Below, piece by piece: positions 51,121 to 58,900 of a stretch of DNA of 64,000 nt (positions within the stretch are counted from its first letter, which is position 1; every line of letters begins with the position of its first letter). The position numbers and the translations under genes were made by a program. The stretch spans positions 19,723 through 83,722 of the IMG/VR virus record IMGVR_UViG_3300032307_000705; one strand, written 5' to 3'. The notes under the pieces were generated by a model that saw only the letters and a program-made list of their open reading frames with translations, made no database searches and was not told the origin of the DNA. The stretch comes from a virus.

Positions 51121-52203
51121 ATGTTGAATGTTTATCATACGTACATACCCAAACAAATAATTTGGAAGGAAGAAATGTACCCACAATTATTGAGTGTACT
51201 TGAGGCAAAGAAAAATTACGGGAATATTTCAATTTACACCAATACTTCTACTAAAAAACAAATGAAGGATATAGGATTACCCTATGACTATGTTAACACC
51301 TCATTGTTGAACAAAGAGAAAAGTAGGATGTACAGTTATTATAAACTCAAGGTTTATGAAAATATTAAAGAAGAGTTCTTACATATAGATACTGACACAA
51401 TATTATACAAGAATTTTCATTTCCAAGATTCAAATAAAGAATTCATATTTTCAAGTCCTAGTGACGTAGGACCCGAAGGATTGAATGAACATGATTTTCC
51501 GAATCTTGTCAAAACATACGCTGGACTTTTTTATGTTTTGGAGAAACAACACAGTGATTTCAAGAAAGATAATTTCAAGGTTTCTGAGATACCAAATATG
51601 TCAGTCATATATGCCAAGGATTATGAGTCAATGAACTTGGCAGCAAAGAAATCTATTGAACACTATCAAAAAAATAAGAAATTTATTGACGATGCTGGTG
51701 GGGAATGTTACATCGAACAACTGATGATTCATTTGAATTTAATGGAAATCAATGAAACTTACAAGAATCAAGTTAGAAATAAAGAAACTTTCTTATCACA
51801 CAAAGAATTTTTGATGGTTGAACAAGAGTATCAAGGGATTACGAATAGTAATTATACTTTTCCATTCAAATTTATTGTAACAACACCGAAAGGTTATAAC
51901 CAATGTAATAGTCTATTATCGTATTCTCATGATGATAGAAATGAAAAGGAACTGACACTCAGAAGTGAAGAAGATATAATTAAACTTTTCGATTTTGATT
52001 TTTTCGGAGTTCAACATCTTACATATAGGAAATGGGATAGAATATTACAATGTATTTGTATTGGATACTTACATAAAAACTATGGAGAACATTGGATTAG
52101 ACAGATACATGATTACTACAAATCTATCTATCCAAGTTATGTTAGAGAAACACTTTCAGAAGGGGAAAAACTTTACGAAAGACTCACAGGGTTCAAATTT
52201 TAA
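51121..52203 (+). CDS. GT-A glycosyltransferase-like (DUF6734-like) protein
   Basis: 360 aa from ATG 51121; an upstream non-ATG extension is not used. The strand-turn EEFLHIDTDTILYKNF has the D-x-D metal-binding motif, after LNKEKSRMYSYYKLKVYENI, as in GT-A enzymes that use nucleotide sugars; this layout is known in DUF6734 proteins of Bacteroidota. No membrane helix. It may glycosylate phage structural proteins or host targets, together with the two glycosyltransferases at 1-1300. Confidence 0.6.
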   Translation: MLNVYHTYIPKQIIWKEEMYPQLLSVLEAKKNYGNISIYTNTSTKKQMKDIGLPYDYVNTSLLNKEKSRMYSYYKLKVYENIKEEFLHIDTDTILYKNFHFQDSNKEFIFSSPSDVGPEGLNEHDFPNLVKTYAGLFYVLEKQHSDFKKDNFKVSEIPNMSVIYAKDYESMNLAAKKSIEHYQKNKKFIDDAGGECYIEQLMIHLNLMEINETYKNQVRNKETFLSHKEFLMVEQEYQGITNSNYTFPFKFIVTTPKGYNQCNSLLSYSHDDRNEKELTLRSEEDIIKLFDFDFFGVQHLTYRKWDRILQCICIGYLHKNYGEHWIRQIHDYYKSIYPSYVRETLSEGEKLYERLTGFKF

Positions 52204-52251
52204 TTTTTTCTAAATTCTTGATATATATGTAAGAAATTACATAATAAATTG

Positions 52252-52650
52252 ATGGAAAAATTTAATCCTTACCACCAACATTTATTACTTAGATGTTGGG
52301 CTACTAATCCACCTAAAAAGGTGGAAGAATTGAATAATTGGTTCATAAACTTGGTTGAAAATGTGGGGATGAAGGTTGTTGCTGGGCCAACAAGTGTCTA
52401 TGTTTCAGATCCAGGTAATGAAGGCCTGACAGGAACTGTAACTTTGGCAACCTCACATGCATCAATTCACATTTGGGACAATTTGGAATTACCGATGGTG
52501 CAATTCGACATTTATTCCTGTAAATCTTTTACCTTAGAACAAGTAATGGAATGTTTCGAATCATTCGGATTGACCAGAGCGGAATGGATTATGATTGACA
52601 GAAATAGTAAACCCATCATCACTTCTGAAGGTGTGTGGGAGAAAAAATAA
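52252..52650 (+). CDS. S-adenosylmethionine decarboxylase-like protein
   Basis: 132 aa from ATG 52252 (a TTG lies directly upstream). YHQHLLLRCWATNP then ATSHASIHIWDNLELPMVQF and DIYSCKSF match the AdoMet decarboxylase fold: the T-S-H segment corresponds to the E-S-H where self-cleavage makes the pyruvoyl group, and DIYSC to the conserved 'DVFTC' strand. The E before S is T here, so activity is uncertain. Phages use related enzymes for polyamine supply or, in T3/T7-like relatives, for SAM removal. Confidence 0.62.
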   Translation: MEKFNPYHQHLLLRCWATNPPKKVEELNNWFINLVENVGMKVVAGPTSVYVSDPGNEGLTGTVTLATSHASIHIWDNLELPMVQFDIYSCKSFTLEQVMECFESFGLTRAEWIMIDRNSKPIITSEGVWEKK

Positions 52651-52680
52651 GTGGTTAAAATTAACCACTTATTTTTTTTT
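52647..52680 (+). terminator. Rho-independent terminator
   Basis: AAGTGGTTAA-aa-TTAACCACTT followed by a T run. Confidence 0.85.
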
Positions 52681-52729
52681 ATGGATTATTTTCTTTACTT
52701 TTAGGGATTGAAACTCACTAAAAAAAGAT

Positions 52730-52981
52730 ATGAAGAAGGAAATAAATATTGAAAATAGAAAATCAGCGTTTGTTGATTTGGAAGATTTTTGTCACCATTC
52801 ATTAGGTGATAGAAAAGGGAAAGGTGATTTTTTGGAAGTTACTGAATGGTCAAATGGTGATGGGTATGATATACATATTGAGGACGTGAACGGTCCACTT
52901 CGATTCATGTTAACTTGGGGTCAGTTCGAAGCTATGAAAAAGTGTATTAAAGCAATTGACAAATCACACAACACCAAATAA
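52730..52981 (+). CDS. Small hypothetical protein
   Basis: 83 aa. FVDLEDFCHHSLGDRKGKGD then WSNGDGYDIHIEDVNGPLRF, ending in a helix (FEAMKKCIKAIDK). Small beta-alpha protein; not recognised. Leader is A-rich. It stands alone between a terminator and the 44-aa gene. Confidence 0.55.
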   Translation: MKKEINIENRKSAFVDLEDFCHHSLGDRKGKGDFLEVTEWSNGDGYDIHIEDVNGPLRFMLTWGQFEAMKKCIKAIDKSHNTK

Positions 52982-52999
52982 TATTTGGTTAGAAACAAG

Positions 53000-53007
53000 T
53001 ATTTATT
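53000..53007 (+). promoter_or_regulatory. Late-motif TATTTATT
   Basis: TATTTATT 16 nt before ATG 53024. Confidence 0.5.
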
Positions 53008-53023
53008 AAATAAACAAAATATC

Positions 53024-53158
53024 ATGAAAGTAAGAACATTAGAATCGGAAACCCGAATGAGATACCTATTAGGAAATAATCCTATGGGAGAGTTGGTCAA
53101 AGTCGTATCGGCTGCATATAAAGTAAGAGAGAATAGAAAACAAAAAGTTACCGTCTGA
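53024..53158 (+). CDS. Small basic protein
   Basis: 44 aa, MKVRTLESETRMRYLLGNNP then MGELVKVVSAAYKVRENRKQ. Found by reading the gap after a late motif. The N-terminus contains T-L-E before S, possibly a processing site, but it lacks the amphipathic helix. Unknown function. Confidence 0.5.
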   Translation: MKVRTLESETRMRYLLGNNPMGELVKVVSAAYKVRENRKQKVTV

Positions 53159-53201
53159 GTAAACGGAATTCACCCATCACGAAAATAACCATATTTCATA
53201 A

Positions 53202-53209
53202 TATTTATA
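53202..53209 (+). promoter_or_regulatory. Late-motif TATTTATA
   Basis: TATTTATA 4 nt before ATG 53214. Confidence 0.5.
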
Positions 53210-53213
53210 CCTG

Positions 53214-54032
53214 ATGAAAGTTTGTATTAAAAGTCCAAAATCAGAAGTTAATCAGGAACAATTAGAGGTTATTTCTTCATTTATTAAATTTCTACAAAGC
53301 CAACTCCCACTGTCTTCAGATGTGGAGGTTAATCTTACTGGTGACCAATCCACCACAGGTACTACTGGTGTAAGAATGCCAGGAAGTAAAATGTATATTT
53401 TGGCTAAAGGTAGAATGCTAATTGACATCTTGAGAACCATATCTCATGAATGGGTTCATGAATATCAATATCAAGAGATGGGATTGGACGACAAGAAAAA
53501 GATACAAGACATTGGGGGACCTGAGGAGAACATGAGTAACGTTCTCTCAGGTATTTTTATTAAAAAGTTTGACAAACAAAATCCTGATTTCAAAGAAAGA
53601 CTTTACGAAGATAAAAAAGTCGTTTCTCTTCGGAGAAAAAAAGATCCCATCGATGATGAAATAGAAGAAATCGAAAGAACGGTGGAGGATTTATCGAGGA
53701 ATTATGGGGTCGATACATCAGTTAAAGATATTGTAAAAGCATTCAGAAACGGTGTTGAAATTGAAATTCCTTATGAAGTGTGGAGTAAATTGGAAAACAC
53801 ACATTCCAACAAAATCAAGGTGGGAGAAATGGATAAGGTAAGGCAAATTGCCAAAGAATTCAACAAAACCAATCCAACAAAATTATCCAAAGCTCTCATG
53901 GGTGGAGTTTATGATAGGCCAATGATACTTAAGTTTGGTGATAGATATTACTTGGTTGCAGGTAATACAAGACTTTCAACCGCTGCCGCATTAGGGATGA
54001 CTCCTATGGTTTTGATTGGTGAACTACAATAG
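53214..54032 (+). CDS. HExxH metallopeptidase-like plus ParB-like protein
   Basis: 272 aa. Residues 1-115 look like a small zinc peptidase: RTISHEWVHEYQYQ (H78-E79-x-x-H82), with E104/E105 in GGPEENM as a possible third ligand. A helical linker (120-165) leads to a C-terminal module (180-272) with GGVYDRPMILKFGDRYYLVA then GNTRLSTAAALG, the ParB/Srx-like core (phosphate-binding G-x-x-R). Such a fusion is unusual. The late motif upstream suggests virion or late function. Peptidase activity is inferred. Confidence 0.6.
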   Translation: MKVCIKSPKSEVNQEQLEVISSFIKFLQSQLPLSSDVEVNLTGDQSTTGTTGVRMPGSKMYILAKGRMLIDILRTISHEWVHEYQYQEMGLDDKKKIQDIGGPEENMSNVLSGIFIKKFDKQNPDFKERLYEDKKVVSLRRKKDPIDDEIEEIERTVEDLSRNYGVDTSVKDIVKAFRNGVEIEIPYEVWSKLENTHSNKIKVGEMDKVRQIAKEFNKTNPTKLSKALMGGVYDRPMILKFGDRYYLVAGNTRLSTAAALGMTPMVLIGELQ

Positions 54033-54035
54033 TCA

Positions 54036-54689
54036 TTAGGGATTATAGTCCCAATTCTCATCTGAAGGACGCCATTTACTATAGTCCTCTGATTTCCAAA
54101 TTTTTGTCGAATATCTGAAATAAGGGATTTGTGATATATCCGAGGTTCTACTCGGTTGATACCATCTTGTTCGGTTATTAGGTTGAGCACATATCTGTCC
54201 ATTTTCTAATTTGGATATATTGTAACATTTGTGTTCATTAGGAGTTTCACTCCATCCACAATCTATTTCATTTGGATCCGAGTGAGTCGTATCGATAGTA
54301 AACAAATACTCACCTTCAACAATACTTTGGTCCTTCATCGTAGTGTAGGTTTTAACACCTCTAAGGACACGTTTCTCAATTACAGATATGTTGTATGACA
54401 GGCAATCCCAAAGTTGTAAGAAATCCAAAGGAAACACCTTATCGTTCGGTTGTGGTTCCCTCCAACGAAATGCGTGTATTGGTAATTTATCGTAAACTGC
54501 TCCGAACTTATCGACATAAGTTTCGAATAATAATGCACGGTTTGGAATAGATTTTACGCTGACCCAATGTCCTTTTTCCCATTCACCATCACCCAAGTAT
54601 TTTCCTGATTCATCTTTTTGAAAATCGTATAAAAACTTTTTATCTATAAAAACTTCTACGGGTGGGATGTTTGCGACTAAGTAACTCAT
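54036..54689 (-). CDS. Conserved phage protein
   Basis: 217 aa. MSYLVANIPPVEVFIDKKFL then GHWVSVKSIPNRALLFETYV and AVYDKLPIHAFRW; this opening is familiar from conserved proteins of T4-like marine phages. Beta-rich, with W-rich C-terminus. A TATTTACC variant of the late motif lies 3 nt before the ATG. Convergent with the HExxH gene (3-nt gap). Function unknown. Confidence 0.6.
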   Translation of the reverse strand: MSYLVANIPPVEVFIDKKFLYDFQKDESGKYLGDGEWEKGHWVSVKSIPNRALLFETYVDKFGAVYDKLPIHAFRWREPQPNDKVFPLDFLQLWDCLSYNISVIEKRVLRGVKTYTTMKDQSIVEGEYLFTIDTTHSDPNEIDCGWSETPNEHKCYNISKLENGQICAQPNNRTRWYQPSRTSDISQIPYFRYSTKIWKSEDYSKWRPSDENWDYNP

Positions 54690-54701
54690 ACTGGTAAATA
54701 G

Positions 54702-54965
54702 TTATTCTATTTCTTTTACATCAAGTTTATATGTCTTTTTGAACCAATAAGAAACTACGGTCAAAAGGACATTATCAATATAACCCTTCCCGAATCTTTT
54801 GTATAGTTCATTTCGAGCGATGTCAGAGATAAACATTGTTTGTGTTTTTATATCAAATAGAAAAAACTCATTTACCCATGTCTGTTCTTCTCGGCTATAA
54901 TGTAAATAAGGAAATCCAAACTTATCATCAATATATTTTACAATATGTTTTTCGATGGTTGTCAT
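54702..54965 (-). CDS. Hypothetical protein
   Basis: 87 aa from ATG 54965. MTTIEKHIVKYIDDKFGFPY then TWVNEFFLFDIKTQTMFISD and VLLTVVSYWFKKTYKLDVKE. Its ending (V-x-x-W-F-K-K-x-Y-x-L-D-V) resembles the end of the MKYIISE paralogs at 58616-59878 (ITNWFENEFHVKV), and 'IEKHIVKYIDDKFG' resembles their helix 1, so it may be a distant relative. TATTTCTT, a variant late motif, 3 nt upstream. Confidence 0.55.
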   Translation of the reverse strand: MTTIEKHIVKYIDDKFGFPYLHYSREEQTWVNEFFLFDIKTQTMFISDIARNELYKRFGKGYIDNVLLTVVSYWFKKTYKLDVKEIE

Positions 54966-55047
54966 ATTAAGAAATATACACAAAAATAAGATTGGAAAAA
55001 CGTATTCGCTTTCTTTATAATCAGAAACTTTTTATTATTTTTACAAT

Positions 55048-55392
55048 ATGGGTATAAATAAGTTTTTAGAGAAAGTTTCATGGAAACTACATAGAGTCAG
55101 TTTCAAAGTTAGTTTATTTACTATTGGATATTATGGAGATTCTTCTTCATTTAACTTCAGAGTTTTTACAGTCCTTAATAAACTTCAGGAGAGTTCATTA
55201 TTATCTTTTTCTTTTAGGTTACCAAATAAAACTTATGTAAAGAGGTTTGTTGTTGACCATTGGGATTTTTTGTTTCTAAGACATTACCTTTACAAGAAAT
55301 ATGATAGTTTGATTGATAAGGAGTTATGGACTATAAAAGGGACCACAAAGATAGATAACATTAAACTCAAAGTCTTACGAAAGTTATTTTAA
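55048..55392 (+). CDS. Hypothetical basic protein
   Basis: 114 aa, basic and aromatic, SWKLHRVSFKVSLFTIGYYG then FLRHYLYKKYDSLIDKELW. No membrane helix long enough to be sure, no known family. Monocistronic; unknown role. Confidence 0.5.
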   Translation: MGINKFLEKVSWKLHRVSFKVSLFTIGYYGDSSSFNFRVFTVLNKLQESSLLSFSFRLPNKTYVKRFVVDHWDFLFLRHYLYKKYDSLIDKELWTIKGTTKIDNIKLKVLRKLF

Positions 55393-55417
55393 TCAGCAAA
55401 GTATTTCGTTCTTTGTG

Positions 55418-55425
55418 TATTTATA
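55418..55425 (+). promoter_or_regulatory. Late-motif TATTTATA
   Basis: TATTTATA 4 nt before ATG 55430. Confidence 0.55.
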
Positions 55426-55429
55426 TATA

Positions 55430-55861
55430 ATGAGAGACCTTATCCGAAAAATATTAAGAGAAGAACGAAACGTTGATTATACTCGTCTAATACAGAAACT
55501 AGTTGATAGCTCTATAGTTTCCAAATATCCTGATGATATTTGTAAAATAGAAGTTGATGGGAATACTAAAAATGTTCAATATCCAAGATATTGGGTTTCA
55601 GTGATATTCAAAGTCAGTCTCAATCATCTTACGGTCCATGATTTAGCAAAAAATATAATGAATGAAATTTACACTACTGTAAATGATTACTTTGGGATCC
55701 CACCTCAAATGCGTTCGGCATTTGTCCGTAATTGTGAGGAGGATACTACAGATTTATTCGAAGGTGAAATAACTGAAAGATGTTGGAAAGGATATACTCA
55801 GAAAGGGATGAAAACCATGTTTGGAAAAAGATATCCGAACTGTGTTAAGAAAAAGAAATAA
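55430..55861 (+). CDS. Capsid-targeted cargo-type protein with C-terminal 'PNCV' motif
   Basis: 143 aa from ATG 55430 (an upstream ATG at 55415 would place the late motif inside the gene). MRDLIRKILREE is a basic amphipathic helix ending in L-R-E. An alpha/beta domain follows (VSVIFKVSLNHLTVHDLAKN), then the C-terminus ERCWKGYTQKGMKTMFGKRY and PNCVKK, a motif that I recall at the ends of structural/head proteins of related phages. Strong candidate for a packaged internal protein. Terminator follows. Confidence 0.68.
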   Translation: MRDLIRKILREERNVDYTRLIQKLVDSSIVSKYPDDICKIEVDGNTKNVQYPRYWVSVIFKVSLNHLTVHDLAKNIMNEIYTTVNDYFGIPPQMRSAFVRNCEEDTTDLFEGEITERCWKGYTQKGMKTMFGKRYPNCVKKKK

Positions 55862-55877
55862 TATTTAACAAATCAGG

Positions 55878-55906
55878 AACCTCACCATAACGGTGAGGTT
55901 TTTTTA
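55878..55906 (+). terminator. Rho-independent terminator
   Basis: AACCTCACC-ataac-GGTGAGGTT followed by a T run. Confidence 0.88.
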
Positions 55907-55921
55907 TTCAGATATTTTTTT

Positions 55922-55929
55922 TATATTTG
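55922..55929 (+). promoter_or_regulatory. Candidate -7 promoter box (TATATTTG)
   Basis: TATATTTG 26 nt before ATG 55956; the terminator T run occupies the -33 position. Probably drives the early operon 55956-56991. Confidence 0.5.
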
Positions 55930-55955
55930 GTACACACCTAAAATAAAAATAACAC

Positions 55956-56081
55956 ATGTTACGACTTATCAATGTTTTGATTGTAGGATTCATTGTTGTT
56001 TGGGGGATAAACAATATCCCGAACTTTATGATGTACCTTATCATCGGAGCAATAGCATTATATTTCTTAAAAGGAAAATAG
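55956..56081 (+). CDS. Very small membrane protein
   Basis: 41 aa, almost all hydrophobic: LRLINVLIVGFIVVWGINNI then MMYLIIGAIALYFLKGK. Two membrane helices in a hairpin. Not long enough for usual cut-offs but has a promoter-like box upstream and a clean stop. Unknown role. Confidence 0.55.
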   Translation: MLRLINVLIVGFIVVWGINNIPNFMMYLIIGAIALYFLKGK

Positions 56082-56137
56082 GTATTGTGTTTATTTGACA
56101 ATATCAAAATAAATTATTACCGTTAAATAAAAAAGTT

Positions 56138-56386
56138 ATGGCAAAAAAGAAATTTACATTTATTGGTGAAAGAACACTCGTTACCGCTTGGACGTATAGT
56201 GTATTGGCAGAAGATGAAGACGAAGCACGTGATCTTATCGAGTCATGCGCTGATGGTGGATGCGATGACATTTACCACCACGACGATGAAAAGGTTTACA
56301 CTGATGACATCGAATTTTCATATGACGATGAAGTAGAATTAAACGAAGAAGAATTAGAACGATTAACACAATTATATAAAAAATAA
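56138..56386 (+). CDS. Small acidic protein, tandem paralog 1
   Basis: 82 aa. KKKFTFIGERTLVTAWTYSV then LAEDEDEARDLIESCADGGC. Clearly homologous to the next gene: same MAKKKF start, same W, E-rich helix and C-x-x-C-D spacing. The pattern is a beta-alpha-beta unit with an acidic tail. Function unknown. A-rich leader, probably the early transcript from 55936. Confidence 0.65.
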   Translation: MAKKKFTFIGERTLVTAWTYSVLAEDEDEARDLIESCADGGCDDIYHHDDEKVYTDDIEFSYDDEVELNEEELERLTQLYKK

Positions 56387-56393
56387 AAAAGTT

Positions 56394-56618
56394 ATGGCAA
56401 AGAAGAAATTTATCATTGTTGCAGAACGATATGTAGAAGAGGCGTGGACCCTTCACGTTGAGGCTGAAACAGAAGAAGAAGCGTTACAAATAGTTGAAGA
56501 TTGTCCTTGGGACGAATGCGATGGAGTGGAACACCAACAAGATGTCACTTCATACAGAGATGAGGTTGAATACCGTTGTAGTGGAGAAATAGATGAAGAG
56601 GAAGATACAGAAGAATAA
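56394..56618 (+). CDS. Small acidic protein, tandem paralog 2
   Basis: 74 aa. KKKFIIVAERYVEEAWTLHV then EAETEEEALQIVEDCPWDEC. Tandem duplicate of the preceding gene (7-nt gap); protein identity is clear in the first 50 residues while the tails differ. Both carry an identical leader, aaaaaagttATG. Confidence 0.65.
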   Translation: MAKKKFIIVAERYVEEAWTLHVEAETEEEALQIVEDCPWDECDGVEHQQDVTSYRDEVEYRCSGEIDEEEDTEE

Positions 56619-56652
56619 GAAAAAATAACAAACAAATACAAAAAATAAAACT

Positions 56653-56991
56653 ATGGAAATTTTATCAATTATCGGATGGGCACTATCCGTTGTAACCGCA
56701 CTCTTTTTAGGAAAAGGTGCAATCGATAAACTTGTTGGAACACAAGAAATGGTGGGGAACTTCGCATTCATGAAGTTAGAGAAGTACAGAGTCGTTACAG
56801 GATTAGGTGAATTGTTAGGAGTTGTACTACTATTGATTCCTGCAACATCATTGTTCGGAGCAATTCTAATCGCGTCATTCATGAGTGCGGCGGCAGTAAT
56901 GCACCTATCACTAATGGGTGGAGCAAAAACCTACATTCCAATTATGATCGGAGTAACGGGTCTCTTGGGACATTTTCTAAGAGTATTTTAA
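56653..56991 (+). CDS. DoxX-like membrane protein
   Basis: 112 aa with four membrane helices (about 4-22, 46-64, 68-88, 92-110). GKGAIDKLVGTQEMVGNFAF then GLGELLGVVLLLIPATSLFG match the DoxX-like family, where the G-x-x-K-L and G-x-x-E-L-x-G motifs recur. Bacterial members are linked to redox or stress functions; why a phage carries it is unclear. Closes an early operon that began at 55956. Confidence 0.65.
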   Translation: MEILSIIGWALSVVTALFLGKGAIDKLVGTQEMVGNFAFMKLEKYRVVTGLGELLGVVLLLIPATSLFGAILIASFMSAAAVMHLSLMGGAKTYIPIMIGVTGLLGHFLRVF

Positions 56992-56996
56992 TTAAG

Positions 56997-57024
56997 GCCC
57001 TCACCCAAAAGGTGGGGGTTTTTT
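56997..57024 (+). terminator. Rho-independent terminator
   Basis: CCCTCACC-caaaa-GGTGGGGG followed by TTTTTT. Confidence 0.85.
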
Positions 57025-57034
57025 ATTTCCTGTA

Positions 57035-57042
57035 TATTTATC
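57035..57042 (+). promoter_or_regulatory. Late-motif TATTTATC
   Basis: TATTTATC 3 nt before ATG 57046. Confidence 0.55.
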
Positions 57043-57045
57043 TAT

Positions 57046-57927
57046 ATGAATTTGCATGAAGACATAAATAGGATTAAGGAAGTCATGGGACTCGACAGGA
57101 AACCTGAAGTTGTTAGGAAAGGTGAACTTACTAACAAATACGGTGAAGAGATAACTATGATATTATTTGATGATGGGGAAGTAAATTTCAAACATACTGA
57201 CTATGGTAATGAATTCCTACCACTAAGAAGTCTGTTACGTAAAGATTCTGAAGGAAACTCAATGTTTATGGTGGTTCTGAATCAAGAGGAAAAAGATTTT
57301 GTTAATAACTTCCTCCGAGATACAAAATATCAAAATGAAAGTTACAATCCGACAATCACTGAAAGCCGTGATATGTTCTTCAGGAGAAGACAGGACGAAT
57401 TTCTTGATGATCTTATTACTTCTTTCGAGTGGATGGAGGTAGAAGAAGCGGATAGTTTTGAAGAATATCTTGAGATGATTTTAACACATTCAATAGATGG
57501 TTTCTTTGGTCATAATAATATTCTTCTGACTTATGAAGAAATAGAGGAGCTAATCCCATTTGCTCTTCAAACATTACGTAATGACGAAAGATTATTTAGA
57601 AAAATCAGACACCATTACTATTCAAGTGAAGACTCATCAATCAATGAATCCAAGGAACTTGTTCGTGTCAAAAGAAGAATGGATGCTTTGCTTGATTATA
57701 TTGAAGCTTCATATGATTGGTTGTCACCACGTAGATTCAAAGACTTTGATGATTTTTTAGAAAGGGTTGCATTCTCAGCAACAAGAGATTTTGTTGCCGA
57801 TGAAATAGGAGGGGAATACCAAGAACAGTTAAAAATATGTGACGAGTTAGAGCCAATGGTATTGGATTTAATAAAGAAACATTCGATATACGATGAGATT
57901 TACGATCACTATATCTCCAACATATAA
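57046..57927 (+). CDS. MNLxEDINRIKEVMG family protein with two domain copies
   Basis: 293 aa. N-terminus MNLHEDINRIKEVMGLDRKP is the founder of a three-gene family. Residues 20-85 are a unique part (KYGEEITMILFDDGEVNFKH). Then two copies of an ~80-residue helical domain follow: about 104-196 (FRRRQDEFLDDLITSFEWME ... LFRKIRHHYY) and about 205-293 (KRRMDALLDYIEASYDWLSP ... YDEIYDHYIS). The same domain is single in the next two genes. I-K-E in the N-terminus is a candidate cleavage site. Function unknown; probably packaged virion proteins. Confidence 0.62.
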   Translation: MNLHEDINRIKEVMGLDRKPEVVRKGELTNKYGEEITMILFDDGEVNFKHTDYGNEFLPLRSLLRKDSEGNSMFMVVLNQEEKDFVNNFLRDTKYQNESYNPTITESRDMFFRRRQDEFLDDLITSFEWMEVEEADSFEEYLEMILTHSIDGFFGHNNILLTYEEIEELIPFALQTLRNDERLFRKIRHHYYSSEDSSINESKELVRVKRRMDALLDYIEASYDWLSPRRFKDFDDFLERVAFSATRDFVADEIGGEYQEQLKICDELEPMVLDLIKKHSIYDEIYDHYISNI

Positions 57928-57931
57928 CCAA

Positions 57932-58276
57932 ATGAATTTACAAGAAGATATAAATAGAATCAAGGAGGTTATGGGGATCAATGAAGGTTTCCTTAATACT
58001 TTTCTAAGAAGAAGAATTCCTGCGTTTTTAGATGCAGTTGTTGATGTTGCTGACCAAATATATGTTAGGGGAGACAGAGAATATTCTGACGATGATTTCA
58101 GGAATTTTTTAGACAGGTCAATATTTGCTTCAGTAAGAGACGTAGTAGAAACTTATGATTTAACCCACGAAGAATTAAGGGAACTTGAAATTATTTTATT
58201 AAGAACAATCAATAGAGACAGAGAACTGTTTCAAACACTCAAACAAATCTACATAAGCAAACTCCATTTAGAATGA
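57932..58276 (+). CDS. MNLxEDINRIKEVMG family protein, single domain copy
   Basis: 114 aa from ATG 57932 (frame is open further upstream over the end of the previous gene, rejected). MNLQEDINRIKEVMGINE then GFLNTFLRRRIPAFLDAVVD and one ~80-residue helical domain ending LFQTLKQIYISKL. Paralog of the genes on both sides. Candidate cleavage after I-K-E or I-N-E. Confidence 0.65.
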   Translation: MNLQEDINRIKEVMGINEGFLNTFLRRRIPAFLDAVVDVADQIYVRGDREYSDDDFRNFLDRSIFASVRDVVETYDLTHEELRELEIILLRTINRDRELFQTLKQIYISKLHLE

Positions 58277-58608
58277 ACTTAAAAGAAGATATAGATAGAA
58301 TCAAAGAAGTGATGGGGATTAATGAGAGTAACCCATATCTTAAGAGAAGATTCCCTGAACTTATTCCTGCGGTTATTCAAGCCGCAGAGTGGTACGTTCC
58401 ATCATTCATGCCTGACTTTGAGACATATGTAGATAGAGCAATATACTCGGGGATTATAAGTGTAATACCTGATAGTTATGCTGATTCACACGCGGATGAA
58501 ATGTATGAGTTAGAAGATATGGTCAGAAATTACATCTACAATAATGAGGAAGCACACGAGAAGTTTAAGTCTTTATATATGGGTAGTGGCAAAAAATATA
58601 AAGGGTAG
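58273..58608 (+). CDS. MNLxEDINRIKEVMG family protein, single domain copy
   Basis: 111 aa, start overlapping the previous stop (GAATGA). MNLKEDIDRIKEVMGINE then YLKRRFPELIPAVIQAAEWY and a domain ending AHEKFKSLYMGS. Third member of the family. It converges with the minus-strand MKYIISE family. Confidence 0.65.
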   Translation: MNLKEDIDRIKEVMGINESNPYLKRRFPELIPAVIQAAEWYVPSFMPDFETYVDRAIYSGIISVIPDSYADSHADEMYELEDMVRNYIYNNEEAHEKFKSLYMGSGKKYKG

Positions 58609-58615
58609 TAACCAA

Positions 58616-58900
58616 TTACCCAGCCATATAAACTTTCACATGAAATTCATTCTCAAACCAATTCGTAATGAATCTAACTGCTTCCTTTCGAGTAAGACCG
58701 AACATAGTTTCGAACTCATCCAAGAATTCGCCCAATATGAATAGTTCTCTTTTTCTTGGGAAATATTCTAAATAGTTCTCCTCATCATCATACACGGCGA
58801 TACCCGCTTGATTATCGATTACATCCTTACTTAATAAGAAAGAATCCAAATACTTTTTCATGATGTTATCAAGTCGACTCTCGGAGATAATATATTTCAT
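58616..58900 (-). CDS. MKYIISE family protein, copy 1
   Basis: 94 aa from ATG 58900 (the frame extends into the upstream gene; not used). MKYIISESRLDNIMKKYLDS then FLLSKDVIDNQAGIAVYDDE, RELFILGEFLDEFETMFGLT and RKEAVRFITNWFENEFHVKV. Four tandem copies plus one distant copy exist. The first 7 residues end in I-S-E. Small alpha/beta fold with a helix-strand-helix pattern; function unknown. Confidence 0.65.
   Translation of the reverse strand: MKYIISESRLDNIMKKYLDSFLLSKDVIDNQAGIAVYDDEENYLEYFPRKRELFILGEFLDEFETMFGLTRKEAVRFITNWFENEFHVKVYMAG

Noticed and set aside
58544-58744. Plus-strand frame at the meeting point of the two gene families
   Set aside because: Covers the ends of two convergent genes; no family pattern or start context.
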